Source: Apostichopus japonicus
Taxonomy: Eukaryota > Echinodermata > Holothuroidea > Aspidochirotida > Stichopodidae
Direction: 5' to 3'
Assembly (NCBI RefSeq): GCF_037975245.1
Contig: NC_092564.1
Span: 17,066,984 to 17,130,983 of the forward strand
Length of the DNA stretch: 64,000 nucleotides
In this document: positions 13,001-26,430 of the stretch, piece after piece
How the letters are laid out: each line of letters opens with the position of its first letter
How positions within the stretch are numbered: position 1 is the first letter of the stretch
Program-made: the position numbers and the translations under genes
Notes under the pieces: model-generated
Told to the model about the DNA's origin: nothing
Database searches by the model: none
What the model saw: the letters and a program-made list of their open reading frames with translations, nothing else

Positions 13001-16000
13001 CTGTAAAACAAGAAAATGAGAGGGAATACGTTTAGACAGTCTAAAGCCAAAACCAAACTCGAATCACATCATTTCAAATCAAGCAATGGTAGTATATTCA
13101 GCAATAAAGAAACCAAATAAGACTACGAAATACTAAGCATTTTATCTTCCATCTCGTGAAGAATTTATTTAGGCCAACAGGAGTAGAAAAAAAAAATCAT
13201 CTATATTAGATAATGATGATCTAAGATGCATTGTGATATATAAAGTGTCTTGTATACCATCATGCAGAAGTTATGAGGGTAATAACTGAGGAACTACTGT
13301 TACCCCCACCCGCCCCCCCCCCCCCACCTCACTTCCTATCATCCCAACCCCCTCCATACTCCAACTGTATTGCATTTCCCAGTTAACAATGATCAAGGAT
13401 GGTAAAGTAACTCCCAAAGGTATAAACTATTTGAAAAGATCAAAGAAATTTGATTGGTTGGAGCGAGATTAAAAATCAATGACCTAAGGTCAATGGTTCA
13501 ATATTCCAGCCAACCAAAAATTTTTTTTTTGCTCTTGTCAGATTCTTTACAATTTTCCAGGCATTTTTTTTTGTTTGTTCCATTTTGGATATACAATTTC
13601 AACACCCCCAAAAATTGGACAATGTGAAATAGTTGAGTCAATATTGTTTTTTTGTTGTAAATCTTACAAATAAAATATACATATTTCATGCAAAAAGAAG
13701 TTACAAAGACGGTTTTTGGTTTTCAGAAAGCAGTATTTTTTTCATCGTTTTGTTGCAAACAATGTTTTCTTTATTTATTTTATTTTTTTGCTTCATTTTT
13801 CAATCCATCGATCTGACCTTGGATTAGATAGGGTTCTAACTAAAAAGAAAGATAAACCAATGAAATGGTTTCATAATTCAGCTACATCCCTATTCTAAAG
13901 TAGAAGACTGGATGTAAACTTTCACGAGAAACGTGCAACACATTTGTCAGTGTGATTTTATTGACATGACACCTGCAAGCTAGCTTCAAGTTCACTTTTG
14001 GTGCAAAACGTTTCAACTTCTTCAAAGGTAGTTATCTCGAAAATGGTACGTAGGAGTTCAATGCAAATTTCACCAACGATGCTTTAAGAATACGTTTTCA
14101 CTTCCCAATAATTGTTTTTAACAAGCTTTTCATAGTCAACTCTTTTTACTCTTTCAACCAGTCAAAAAGTAAAGTTTCACCTAGGCTATCATTCACAATT
14201 AATTGCTTGAGAAGTTTGGACTTACCTATAATATTGTCACAAAGTTCTTCATGAATATTCATCGTTTTGGCTTTAAAATGTGCAATTATATCATCCTCGT
14301 AATCTTCCAATATGTTACCACACTATCGAAAGAAAAAAAGAAAAGAAAATAGTTAAAACTAAAATTAAACCGTGATTGCTTGCTTGCTCAACTCTTGTTT
14401 TATATCAGAGGTCCCTTGGATTTGAGTTTGATCATCAATTCGTAAACATATTTTGAGCAGTACTCGGTTAGGTTGATAAAATGGCTGACCATACAGGGGG
14501 GGGAGGGAGGGGGTACAAGCTTCGAGGGGCAGTGGGAGTGTGGGACATGTCATTCTGATTTCAGAGGCAAACCGCAAAGTTACTTCAAATCTTTCAGACG
14601 AAAGTTATCCTTTTGTGCATTCCATTCTACAAATTTCAGTATTTGAGTGTCTTTCAGCAAAAGGGCATTTTATAATGACTTTTTTAAGTACCTTAATTTT
14701 TCAACAACAGTACATATTTAAATAACAAAAGAACACTTGTGAATAGGAAAATGTAAATAGTGTACGTTTTATTACTACAAGGGACAATATTTGGTTATGA
14801 GAAAGGGCACATTCCAGGTGTTTCAATTTTTTATGGCGGGGGGGGGGGATGGTAAAGAGGGGGAATGTGCTCACTGTTCCCCTGGCTACCCAACCCTGAC
14901 AGTAACTAACAAAAGCTGCTTTATGCCGTGGTTTTATCTTACAAGAGGAAGTTTTGTGTAAACCACATCTAGTGGCGTGCACAGAAGCCCATACGTGTGC
15001 ATGTGACTCTACGTCACCGTGGCGACCTATTTCTTAGAACCTTACAGGTGGGAGATGGGAGGAAGCCATCAAATAGAATTTCATGACAAGTGAAATAAAC
15101 AACTTCATGATGCTACAAAAAAAGTTCAAATACATTCAATGAAGCTTTCCTGGAAGGATTCACTATATATTTTATCTCAAAGACTTCAAAGGATCCTCAT
15201 TAGCAGAAGGCTGTTGGTAAACGCCCCACCCCCAAGGCAGTAAAAGTCAAGGTAGCAATATAATGGGAAGATTTAAAAATGCAATGTCACCAGCATCAAT
15301 CAAGGTGATGAAAACCATTGTCCAACTGATACATCAATTTCAGAAGACTCAAAGTAAGCTTATAGCAGATCAGAGAATGCAAGGACAGTGATAAATATCC
15401 CTTACGACTATCCCCACGACGTCAACCCACATGCACGCACACTTTATTGGAGTTTAAAAAAGGTAAAGGTAAAAAAAAAAAAAAAAAAAAGAAAAAAAGA
15501 AAGAGAGAGCATGTTCTCTTTTTTTTTGTAACTTCTTTGAGTTCACATTATATGTATCGTCATTGGAAATGAAAGGTTTGGTTACAGTTTTGTAAGACCA
15601 GTACATTTGCTGAGATAAGGCCACAATAAGTTCAGAGTGTTTGGTGAGTATAGATGCAATCTCAAATTCTACTCAGTGGAGTGACGGAAGGGATTGGGGA
15701 GGGAGGGGAGTGGGGGTAGAGGGGAGTGGGGAAGGGTGGGAGTGCGGGGAAGGGAGTGGGAGAGAATGGATGGGGGAGTGGGAGAAGAGTGAGGGGGAGT
15801 GGAAGAAGGAGTGAGAGTGGGAGGGAGTGGGAGAGTGGATGGGGGGAGTGGGAGAATGAGAAAGTGGGAGGCAGTGGGAGAAGGAGTGAGGGAGGGAGGA
15901 CGAAAGCAAAAAACTTAAAATGAAAATGTAAGGAGGAGAAGGAAGGGGTGGGGGTGGGGGGACTTGTTGGGGTAGGTAGGGTAAGCAAGGCAGACTGTAT

Positions 16001-19000
16001 CACCATCCTAAGTACTTACCCCCTTTCTTTTTATTCCTTTTTCCATCAACTGAGTATTCCAAAACACATATGGTTTGGATATTTATGGGCAATAAACTCA
16101 TCTCATATGACTGCACGTTCACACTACCATAACTAGAGCACTTGATAACCTTTTAGCAATGTCTCCCAACCTGTGGCTGGCCCATTGAGGTCTACAACTC
16201 TCATTCTCATGTATGCATTTGTTGCGACAAGACTTGATTTCTCAATTCTCAATTCTTCAAGTTGCAATCTGCATTGAGATCTCCTTTGTTTCACTAAACA
16301 TGATCAAGTTGCACATTTCGTAAGAAGTAGACACTTAATTTGCAAGCACTTATTGAAACCACTGACAATAGCAGCTGATCTAGAAACATGTCATTGATAT
16401 CAGAGAAAATAAAGTACCCGACCTTCCTCAAGACTAAACACAAAATGACAAACAGTAATTGACATGGCTATGAACACAATTTCTCTGCCCAGATGGGGAG
16501 CTTTTGCCAAATGCTTCGTTAACTACGTCAAAACTTACAGCTATTTTCAATTTCTTTCCCGTTTCCGCAGTTATAGATATGTGTTCAAGCTCCAAAGGTT
16601 CGTCTCCTCTCGCTTGGAATCGGACATAGCTGATCTTCTCCGTTTCTGGGTCGGTTTTTACGGCGTAATCCGTCATCTTGTCACAGACCGTTTCCACAAT
16701 TTCGTGCAGGTGTGTCTCTGAGCCTGCATATGGTATCTAAGGAGGAGGAAAGAACAGAGGTTGAAATATAATATTGTTTATATCAGATAATCTAATAAAC
16801 TTCCCAACTGGACCAATAGAGAAAATATTTCCTTTGTTTGTCTTAATATCAATATTTGTGTTACAGGTTTTCTGAAGCCATTGAGGAGTTTCCTTTTGTT
16901 GTTAAAATTTCTACAATGATCACAGAGTGCAATCAAAGATACAAGGACAAACTTCCATCTATGATGTTATCCACTGCTAGCCTATTGGACAGAATTTATT
17001 GCATCAGAGACACCACCTTGCATAATAAATACAAATATTGATATTTAAGTAGCTGGTAGATAGGTCCGACTTTGATTGCCATTGATAGCTTTCTTTCGAC
17101 CCATTGATATCTCCTGAAAATACTTCAGGTTAGATCAGACTAATATTAAATGGAAAGCCCAAATGAACGCTGATTCAGAACAGTGACAACTTTTGAGATT
17201 GCTTGAAATGAAGGTTACGCAAAAGCATTGTATTTGAATGGGGGCTACAAGCAATAGACAAGACATGCTCAGTTTCGATAGGTAATTACATTAATTACAT
17301 TATATATACATTATAATTACATATCTTAACTTTCTCTCTCTTTATTCTCAATTTCAGGATAAACATCTCTCCCTCTACCTCTCCCTCTGAAAGTCAGCAA
17401 CCCTTTTTTTACTAACAAAATATGGGACTTGTTTACCACGGGATAACTTTGGCAAATTTTCTTTCCTCTTGGCCTGAACATGCAATGAATAACTTAAGTA
17501 TGGGATACACCTCAGAGGGATATACTGTACCTTTACACCTTGAAGGGACACACCTTTATTTCCCGAAGTTGATTAAATTACCAACAGGGATTTTTTTGAG
17601 CCACTTTTTCAATAATATCAATAAGAGAAAAGGATAAGGGGAAAAAAAGGGGGCGCTATGGAAAAATTAACAGCACACACATGTTTTTGTCCATATCTGA
17701 GAAATCCAATTAAAGGAAGGTAATATCTTTTTCCAGTCATTCTGGGTTTGAAAAGTGAAACCAGAATGTAAGCACACTGCAACAGGAGATGGTTCCATTG
17801 GCAGGTTTATGACACTTGTATGCTTAAGTTCATGGGAGAATACAGACAAACCCAAAACTAAGATATGAAAATTACTTTTGAAGTGTTAGTCTAAATAATT
17901 TGCAGAACTGCTTTACAGATAAACCCCCCTCTACCCCCCCCCCCCAAAAAAAAAACCACAGAAAAAAAAAACAGATTATAATACAAGGGGAACAGTATTT
18001 TGAAAGTTATTTGAAGTAAATAACCTTTGTTATTTTGAAATTATTTGTAAGTTGGATATGTATGGTAATAAGTACATTTATAAATTTCGTATTTTGAGTA
18101 AATTTTTTAAAGCAGCTTTCTTAGTTTTCTGTTCCTTCATGTTTTGACTCCTTTCAATAAACAATGCAGTCCATTCACTTGCTTAAAGGCATTCAAGACT
18201 CGCCCCAAACCGCGTGCGGCCATCTGAAAAAGTTTACTTTCTGTTGCTTGCATGTGACGTTTTGTTCGTGTCGCTACAAAATGCAGACAGTAATGATACG
18301 TGATACCTTAATTGTTTTCTTTAGCTGGACACGAGATGTCTATCGCTGTATCGTTTGTATGCTGTGCTGTGGGTATTGACCGCAGCTGTATGTACTGACT
18401 GTACACTAGTGTCTAATTACCGACGGTTGCAAGCTGTGTGTGTGTATCTTCTGGGATCGATGGTGGTGTTTAACACTTCTGTTACACCTTATTCGAAACT
18501 AGGTCAAATTACCGGCATTAGACGTTTCTTTTTGTGCGAGTCTTCACACCCTTTAAGTCTACTTTTTTTCCCCATAAAACTTAAGGAAAAAAATTAAACA
18601 CATTTTGATTTTACATACATGTATACTTTCTTTTGCATACTATACTAAATGATATTCAATATTGTAAAAACAAATGGTGTGGGATGACATCCAAAAGTTG
18701 TTCTGTTTACAATGGATTAACATTAACATTTTGACTTTTTCTTATGAACAGACCTATTGACCTGTGTGTTAGACTAAGTCGTTCAGTCACTTTAACTGAT
18801 GAGCCTCTGAAGATTAAAGGATCATTTTTAAGAAACTAGACAGCAGGATATAGAAACAGGCCCCGCACTGATAATTTAAACAGTGAAGGGGGGGACACTA
18901 AATTAATTTGGCGGGCCACGAGGATACATCTACCCGACTCCATGTGCCACAAGATTGGACTCATAGCATTTTATGGGAATTAAAGGTTAGAATATTCTAA

Positions 19001-20302
19001 ATGCATATATTGTCTATCTGTTATAATCCTGGTCCGATACACAAACTGCACAAAATATAAATATTTCAGGTTTGACCTAGTTACGAGGTTCTGAGTGCCG
19101 CATTGATATGGTTGATGAAAAGCTTCTCTTCGGCCACAAGCGCATATTGTTTTTTAGCAGGATGCATATCAGCACACAGGCACCACTTTGCCCACCCGTG
19201 ATCTAAATTACAACAGATTAACATCAACATTTTTGTGCCTATTTACTGTCAACCGTTAAACAACCATGCTAACATACTTAATATCTTGATACTAGTATTA
19301 AATACCGTTTCGTGTTTTCTTTGGCCGTTTGGGTCAATCCTAAAGCTTCCAACATCTATCTTCCTTCGAGGATCTTCGGTCTCGATTACGTACCTGATTT
19401 CATCGATTAATGCCGTGCAAGCTGCCAAGAAAAACAAAAAACAATGTCGTAAAGTATTTAATTCATCTTTTATGATTGACAGAGGCACAACCCCCCCCCC
19501 CCCCCCAGGTAAACGACCTTAATTACTTCTTGTTCAACAGGATACCCTTTGCCAAGGGTGGGATCACCATGAGGAAGATGCCAGATGTTAGCACAAGGCA
19601 AGCAAGAGATCTGCATGCATGTGCAAGAAAACAGAGATTGGTACAACACTGTGTCATGGCAACAATGACAATAATGTCACTTTCATTACAAGACCCTGCG
19701 TGTTTTAAAAACTTGTTAATTTGACACAACATTGTCACTAATTAGACTTTCATGTAAGATCTACATGAAATTTTACAGAAACTGATATATGTTTCAATTC
19801 ATAAATATGCCTGTGAGTACTTGATTTCAGCCCGTAGATTGTTTATGGAGTATGTATTGTTTTAGCCAAAAAAGGCTAAAATTGGTAGGAAAAAAAATTG
19901 TAGGCCAGTTCTAGCGTTATTAGCTAGTAGATACTAGTACATGTGACCAAGGAAACGTGACTTTGTCAAAGAAGTTACATAATCTATTGGCCTTAAAGGT
20001 TGAGAACCTCCAGAAAAATCACTTTTGAAACAATTAGCGATATTAGCAACATTTAACGATTTGGAGCCGGCTAAAAACTGATGACCTCTAACTGTTTTAT
20101 AAAATATTTAAAAGAATGTTTTGCCTAGACTAATGCAATAAAGTGGATAATACAGATTTCATTTGAAGGAATCTATTCCAACTTCCATCAAAGTCAACTT
20201 ACCTCCGCAATAAATCTGGGGATCTCTTTTAGCCCATACTTTATCGGTTTGTAGCAAGATATTGAAGAGTGAAATGACGATTGTGCAACAAAATGTGTTC
20301 AT
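12969..20302 (-). CDS. CNPY2: Canopy family protein (CNPY2-like), complete five-exon gene
   Basis: Coding exons in transcript order are 20302-20203, 19421-19306, 16736-16539, 14322-14226 and 13000-12969, giving 180 residues (human CNPY2 is about 182). All junctions have GT-AG, mostly GTAAG donors. The protein has a signal peptide (residues 1-24), then the saposin-like canopy fold with six cysteines at 32, 35, 90, 139, 166 and 173. Family-typical blocks are YCGAC, VGSFRIDPNG, PYAGSE and EDYEDD. The C-terminus is KDEL, so the protein should be retrieved to the ER, where canopy proteins act as chaperone-like factors. The ATG at 20302 is chosen because it opens the signal peptide; an acceptor just upstream (CTTCACAG) implies a separate 5' UTR exon. 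The symbol denotes the closest family match by eye. Confidence 0.93.
13001..14225 (-). other. Canopy intron 4
   Basis: AT-rich intron bounded by GTAAGT (14225) and TTTTACAG (13001). It contains a poly-C run at 13312-13325. No other exon seen. Confidence 0.8.
14226..14322 (-). CDS. CNPY2: Canopy exon 4
   Basis: 97 nt between TCGATAG and GTAAGTCC. It encodes CGNILEDYEDDIIAHFKAKT and continues to LCDNII, with cysteines 139 and 166. The acidic EDYEDD stretch matches the family's EEYEDE block. Confidence 0.92.
14480..14890. repeat. Dispersed repeat, copy B
   Basis: Collinear with 4741-5180: CTTCGAGGGGCAG near the start, GGCAAAC and TTACTTCAAAT blocks, AT-rich middle, G-run near 14839. Boundaries undefined. 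Confidence 0.5.
15678..15960. repeat. GGGAGTG/GGGAGAA purine minisatellite
   Basis: About 280 bp with almost no pyrimidines on the plus strand except T, built from imperfect GGGAGTG, GGAGAAGG and GTGAGGGA units. It creates long false Pro/Ser-rich frames on the minus strand. Confidence 0.9.
16539..16736 (-). CDS. CNPY2: Canopy exon 3
   Basis: 198 nt, phase 0 at both ends, between CCTCCTTAG and GTAAGTTTT. It encodes IPYAGSETHLHEIVETVCDK and the central part of the domain through GKKLKIA. It matches the PYARSEAHL...CD.M..Y segment of vertebrate CNPY2. Confidence 0.93.
16737..19305 (-). other. Canopy intron 2
   Basis: Largest intron of the gene (2.6 kb). Contains a poly-C/poly-A patch at 17934-17956 and unique AT-rich sequence. 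No second gene seen. Confidence 0.8.
19306..19421 (-). CDS. CNPY2: Canopy exon 2
   Basis: 116 nt between TTGGCAG and a GTATTT donor. The first two bases complete Ala34; the exon then encodes CTALIDEIRYVIETEDPRRK and VGSFRIDPNG, a hallmark of the family. Confidence 0.92.
19422..20202 (-). other. Canopy intron 1
   Basis: Bounded by GGAG|GTAAGT at 20202 and the TTGGCAG acceptor at 19422. Contains a poly-C run at 19492-19506. Confidence 0.8.
20203..20302 (-). CDS. CNPY2: Canopy exon 1 (signal peptide)
   Basis: Starts at ATG 20302 and encodes a hydrophobic signal peptide, a likely cleavage after VWA, then KRDPQIYCG. It ends with the first base of Ala34 at a GTAAGT donor. Confidence 0.9.
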
Positions 20303-22583
20303 CTCCATCTCTGTGAAGATATAAAACCATACCATGTTCAGTTAAATGGACCATTCAATCAAGACATGAAGTCAGCAGTTTCGATCCCAATTATGGTTTC
20401 GATCCCAACTATTTCTGACAGAAACAACACCATTATGTAGCTCTGCATAGCAATTTTGCATGACAAAAAATATGAACAGATATTCAAATTTTGTGATATT
20501 TTGTGAACGCAGATCTGGTATTAACTGCAGAGAGAATGATGTCATCACACAAGTTCGGCAGAAAATTTTGGATTTTTGTCTTTTGGCTTATAATATTTAT
20601 TTCACTTATTCTTAAAAGGAAGATAATATTTCTGCCAAAAAGTTGCATTTTGATGAAATTCTATAATTGATGAAAAACACTGAAAACCATGGCAGCTATG
20701 TAAGCATTCAAACCTTATAACAGCAGGAAAGTTAAGCTTTTGAAGAAAATTTGCCATTATGAGGTAACAGAACATCTACTGTGATCTACAGTAGGGTAGA
20801 CTCTAGGCTTTACCCTGCCAAAATAGGTTACATATATATCTTGAGTTAGTATGGGCAAGATATTGAGATGGGGGTTTCAAACTAGCAAAGTGGTGAATAT
20901 TTTTCTCTTCGATATTATAAGTTTCACATTGTTTGTTACTGGTCAGAAAATCCTTATTTAGTACAAGAGCCCTGTTTTTTAGCTTACATTAAATGTTCTC
21001 ATGTGAAATTTGGCAAGGAATCACTCTCAGCCAACGAACCATATGGGTTGAGTTAGGAACAAGATAACTGAGACGGGATTATCAATTAATATCAGTGTAG
21101 AAGATATTTCTGCCACCAGCACATCCCTATTAGCTCCTCTCCTCTCTGCCCTCCGTTCTTAATAACTTCCAAAAGAACTGGTCAACTTCAAAATAGATAA
21201 TGTTGTCCTTAGTTACCACACAAGTACACAACTAGTACTTAATATCACTGGTGAACATACTATTGCCTAGCAACTATTGTTATAGGCTAAGGAAACAATT
21301 GAAATAAACCTGGAAGATCACAAAATATCACACTTAAATATTAACAGTAATACCAATTTAATAAAGTATGATAAGTCGATTGAAGGTTGAAATGAGGCAC
21401 AAATAATTAATAAGATGTCCTGAAAAGAAAATAATATATATCACTGTTGGAAACACTGAAACATACAGCAGCCTAGGCTTAAAGTTAAAGCCCAATTATT
21501 CATTCTATTCTATTCTACGAACTAACCAATCCTTCACTCAACAATGGTTTTTGGCAAGAAAGTACATCATCATGGTTGTGTGATTATTTACAACACAATA
21601 GTACTGAAAAAAAGAAGGTTTACACCACCGAGAGTCAATGTGGAATGACGCTTTAAGGTGACAAAACTTACAGTACTCCTCCAGAGTACAACAAATTTAT
21701 AAACGTTAACGTAACAATGTACCGACTGAAACAAGGCCTTAAGTAGTTACATCGACTGTTATTGTGCTCAAGAGTCAATCATCTCTTTGAAACAACTATT
21801 GTATGGAGGCTTGGATTAAATGTTGTCAATTGTCAAGTAGCATATACGCCTATCATACCTATAAACACAAACTCCTACTCCTAGTAGATTTGCTGTTACT
21901 GCTGTTATTACTTATGTTTACTCTGGTTAGTAGACTTGACTAATACAAGTATCTCAATAATGAGAGAGCTTTGATCGAAGACTACCTGTATCTATTCAAA
22001 TTTAGCATTAAGATGCAAAATTTTATGTAAGATCGCACTTGCCATCGTTAAGTTTGAACCCAGGCTGGGTTTGAACTTAGGCTATTCCTAAGGAAGAAAT
22101 TGTATAGGCCTAATGCCGACTTCGCCTAGCCTGTCTCATCTAACTTCTAAGTTCAAGTTGACTTTCTTTGCCAGTGTAGTTACTAAGCCTTAAAAGTACC
22201 AATTTTGTGACGATCCTTTTGATAGTTTCGCTATAACAATCCAACGCTGAATACACATAACCGAGAAGGAAACATTACGTGACCGAAATTTCAATGAACA
22301 CCGGAATGTGTTATCTGCTGGCACCTGATACCTCTGATACTTCACAACAACAGGGATACATACATACTCTAGAAAAAGTACACGTGTATAAACGACCGTT
22401 GCCCAGTTACGCGACGAAAGGGAAGTTCCCATCAGGATGTACAATTGTATTATCGATCCTACCCATAATTAAAATACGTTACTGTTCGAAGAGAAAAAAA
22501 GAGGGCGTTTGATTTCTTTTTAGCTGTTTTACTTAATTTAATTTGTGTATCTCACTCGTGTTCCAGCTATTCTCTAAATGCAG
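20303..22583. other. Upstream region of the canopy gene
   Basis: No coding exon recognised. It should hold the canopy 5' UTR exon and promoter on the minus strand, because a splice acceptor abuts the initiation codon. I could not place the start site. Confidence 0.45.
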
Positions 22584-22683
<100 letters not shown>

Positions 22684-22689
22684 TTTTTT

Positions 22690-23115
<426 letters not shown>

Positions 23116-23466
23116 AACCCCGTTGTAAGGTCTGTCATCACATTATCACGGACCCTGATATTCAGCTCTCTCCTTCAGGGGTATGTTACATCCAGGTACA
23201 TACAATTATTGTAACACTACCTTTGTTGGCGAAACCAAAACCACCCTCAAGAAGCGATTCTATGGTCACAGATCCCCAGTCAACACCATGAAGACTGAGA
23301 CCTCAGTTGGAGAACACTTTAACCTTCCCAACCATGCCACTAATGACATGTCCCTATACAGGAGATTGAATCCTTAGGTAGCCGCCCCGATCTAGTACGA
23401 ATCAGCAGAGAGAAACCGTGGATGCAACGTCTTCGCACCATTCGACCTCATGGGCTCAACATTTAG
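23116..23466 (+). pseudogene. Penelope-like GIY-YIG C-terminal region, frameshifted
   Basis: Three consecutive frames together cover one protein end. Frame one has [11 protein letters not shown] (a CxxC knuckle). After a frameshift near 23187 the next frame reads YNYCNTTFVGETKTTLKKRF, then a histidine and GEHFNLPNHA. After a stop the third frame gives RISREKPWMQRLRTIRPHGL and ends at 23466. FVGET, the RF..HR spacing and E..W...L.T..P.GLN are typical of GIY-YIG domains in Penelope-like elements. At least two disruptions make it a pseudogene. Confidence 0.72.
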
Positions 23467-23684
23467 GAAGGACATGAATAACTTTTCTTTTGTCCCCCTC
23501 CATCTCCCTTGCCCACCACCCCCCCCCCGCGACACTTCCCTTCTCATAGCTGTCTTGCACCCTTTTTTTCCTCACTCCTGTCTATGTCCTTCTCTAGTTT
23601 ATGCCCTGCTCCTTCCTATCTTTGTCCCTCTACTGTTTATCTCCTTTCCTCTTCCCCTGGTTGTTCTTTCTTTCTTCTCTCAAT

Positions 23685-23687
<3 letters not shown>

Positions 23688-23768
<81 letters not shown>
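23688..23768. repeat. (TA)n microsatellite
   Basis: About 75 bp of alternating AT ending in ATACATAC. Confidence 0.95.
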
Positions 23769-23769
<1 letters not shown>

Positions 23770-24653
23770 CATATATATCCGCAGTGAAAAGAACTTAATG
23801 TATCAATGTATGTATACAACGCTTGATTCAAGTCCCCAGGGGAATTTCCGCTGTGGAAATTTTCTCACCTATGGAGAAATGTGTTCAAAGTCTCACATTT
23901 TTAGCCCACGCGATCGACCAAACTTTGTCCAGCCTTCTTGAAAAATCCATACATTTCAATGGCATATGCATGCTGATCCAAACACACAAAATAATTCGAC
24001 ACCACAACCCTATATATGAATGTATAGGGTCCACTATCCGTAATGATCAAGGATAATGATGATAATCATGATACTAATAATAATCATCATCATAATAATA
24101 ATAATAACCTTCTAACAAGCACCTGGTTCAGCAGTATGATAATACTTTGTGTAAATAATCAATTATCGCTCTGTACAAAATGATTGTGAAAACTGGTCAC
24201 ATGTCTAGTATAGCGACAGGTGTTGAAAGTGCTACATATAAACGCGACTGCGAAAATAACAATGTATAGTTACCGTGGCATTGCGCATATGAATATATAT
24301 GCCTGACTAATCATTTAACGTCATCATGCAATCAAATGCAGCGTAGGCTTATTCTTTAACTACCTGTTCATGATTTTATGGATAAAAAACGAATGAAAAA
24401 GGGTTTAAATTGTACCCTAGAGAATATTCTCCAAGTGGGAAAGCGGAACATTGACCGCTTTCATCAGGAGTTTGAGAGAAGAACGGGGAGGAAGACATCA
24501 TCGCAGAATAGTTTGCTATAGCTGGGAAATTAACCGTCATCACTATATAGTAATTGGTAAATCACGGGCACACATACGTTACTAGTGGATGTTTTGTAAC
24601 CCGCAGCGATTGCCGAGATTTCGTTACTTTTGAACAGGTTAAAGGAAAACGCC
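23769..24653. other. Upstream region of sulfotransferase gene A
   Basis: Unique sequence with an (AAT)n/(ATC)n patch at 24050-24110. A likely acceptor (TGAACAG, ending 24637) precedes the first coding exon by 16 nt, so a 5' UTR exon should lie further upstream; not located. Confidence 0.5.
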
Positions 24654-24732
24654 ATGGAGAAAAGCAAACAATTCTTCTTAACCTTGTCCCTGGGAATCTG
24701 TGTATTGGTCACGTACTATCTTTTGGAGCAAG
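24654..24732 (+). CDS. Sulfotransferase A exon 1 (membrane anchor)
   Basis: 79 nt from ATG (context ACGCCATGG) to donor AAG|GTATGG. Encodes MEKSKQFFLTLSLGICVLVT and YYLLEQ. Same length and phase as exon 1 of gene B. Confidence 0.85.
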
Positions 24733-26208
24733 GTATGGTTAATCGATCGATATGTATGTATGTGTGTATGTATGATCGATATGTTTGATCGATATGGGTG
24801 TATGTATGTATGTATGTATGGGTGTATGTATGTAGGTATATATGGAACATTCTCATTACCTGTGAGGGTACCTGTGATGTAACTTGTCATTAGTCACAGT
24901 ATACAACTGCAGCCGCCTGGATGGATTGTCTCTGGCACAGATTATCATTGACCATGGGTATTTAACGTATGTAAAACGCTTTGAGAGCTATTGCTTGTAC
25001 AAAGCGCTAAAAGTAGAAAATTATTATTATTATTATTATTATATTTATGAAGATGAGATACAGTAAAATGTTCAATATCAATGAAAGTCGTTTTGCTTTT
25101 AATTATTACAGGACAATTAATACCCTTCGCTGATGTATTCGGGAAAAAACAGAGGAACATTTATCATCCTAGTGTGGATGAGGCAACTGCGTCCGAATCG
25201 AGTCATTTAAGAAGAAAGAAAGTTATATTTCTGGTTTCATCTAAACGGTCTGGCTCGTCTTTTGTCGGAGAATATTTCAACAAACATTCCGATATCTTCT
25301 ACGTCTTCGAGCCTTTGCAGATGCTTACTTTTTACGTACTAGAAGGGAAATTAAATAACAGCGCATTTGATGACGTTGCCATGGATATCATGCAAGGTTT
25401 GGTAGATTGCCAATTTAACCATGGCTACAATTCTGCCAAAGAATGGTTAAGGCGTGCTTCATCAGTTTGCGCTTTTAACCAGGAAATAGGAAAGTCAAAT
25501 CTTTGCCCCTTTAAACACTCAAGTGTTAGCCAAACGGAAGTGGAAGCAATGTTGACAGATACTTGTGAGACTACAACAGACATTGCCTTTAAGTTAATAA
25601 GGATACGAGACATTGAATTTATCAAACCGTTAGTATTAAACCAAACTATAGATGCTAAAGTATTGTATCTTGTACGAGACCCTCGAGGTACAATGAACTC
25701 AAGAGACAGAGGTGGAAAGAACTTTGATCTGATTCGTCGGATGCAAAATGCATCATTGGAAGTTGAAGACTTGTGCGATACGATGGAGAAGAATCTTAAG
25801 CATTACTGGATGGATACACCCACGTGGTTAAAAGGGCGGATTAAAATGATACGATACGAGGATGTCTCCCTCAATCCGATCGATCTCGGAAAAGAAATCT
25901 TTCAGTTTATAGGAAGAGATTTCGATCTGGAAGTCATAAAATGGTTATTTTTGAGCACTCAAAATCAGATGACTGATGAAGTGGGTAAAGCACACTATTT
26001 TACGACCTCTCGTAATTCCGCTGAAAGAGTGACCGGTTGGCGAAAAGAAATGAGTTGGTCAAGAATTTCATCTATCCAGAATAAATGTGTAAAAGCTATG
26101 AAAATGGCAGGATACTTGTCTATTCAATCAGAAATATTTTTAAGAAACTTTAGTATTCCTTCCTTTTTACCATATCAACCTTTAATTAACAGTACCACTA
26201 CCCATTAA
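24654..26208 (+). CDS. Carbohydrate sulfotransferase gene A (two coding exons)
   Basis: Exons 24654-24732 and 25112-26208 join in phase 1 to give 391 residues. It is a Golgi-type II membrane enzyme predicted to move sulfate from PAPS to a sugar hydroxyl on glycans. Residues 7-25 form the single membrane anchor after a short basic tail. The 5'-phosphosulfate loop is [17 protein letters not shown] (about 66-82); the 3'-phosphate motif is [13 protein letters not shown] (about 212-224). A late TGWR precedes the helical C-terminus. Both motifs are intact and no frameshift is present. The pattern fits the GlcNAc/Gal/GalNAc 6-O-sulfotransferase (CHST1-7) superfamily; the sugar substrate cannot be read from sequence. 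A close paralog lies at 48958-52490. Intron 1 is 379 bp and holds a GTAT repeat and a SINE tail. Confidence 0.9.
24754..24845. repeat. GTAT/GATCGATAT short tandem repeat in intron
   Basis: Repeated TATGTATG and two GATCGATATG units between the donor and the SINE tail. Confidence 0.85.
24880..25045 (+). mobile_element. SINE/LINE-type 3' tail with (ATT)n
   Basis: Contains GATTATCATTGACCATGG and AAAGCGCTAAAAG before an (ATT)n tail at 25021-25043, the usual 3' end of tRNA-headed SINEs and CR1/L2-like elements. It shares the ATCATTGACCA segment with the SINE at 54.6 kb. It sits directly before the exon 2 acceptor of sulfotransferase A. Confidence 0.55.
25112..26208 (+). CDS. Sulfotransferase A exon 2 (catalytic domain)
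   Basis: Begins after the ATTATTACAG acceptor and ends at TAA. Encodes the stem and the whole catalytic domain with both PAPS-binding motifs and several NxS/T sites. The upstream in-frame ATG at 25081 is intronic and not the start. Confidence 0.92.
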
Positions 26209-26283
26209 TGTTTCATTCTATCGTTGTTATGTTTTGTTGTTCTGCTCGACCTGAAACCGCGAGTATAGCCTATATATATAGAG

Positions 26284-26285
<2 letters not shown>

Positions 26286-26378
<93 letters not shown>

Positions 26379-26430
26379 CCTATATATAGCCTATATAGCC
26401 TATATATATAGCCTATTTATATATATACCT
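26286..26430. repeat. (TA)n with GCCTATATA units
   Basis: About 90 bp of pure TA followed by several GCCTATATATA units; the same units recur at 26833-26885. Confidence 0.92.

Larger units (their letters stand above)
14323..16538 (-). other. Canopy intron 3
   Basis: Contains a diverged dispersed repeat (14480-14890), a poly-A run (15472-15490) and a purine-rich minisatellite (15678-15960). No exon of another gene recognised. Confidence 0.8.

Noticed and set aside
15662-16006. 114-codon Pro/Ser/Leu-rich frame on the minus strand
   Set aside because: It is the antisense of a purine minisatellite inside canopy intron 3.
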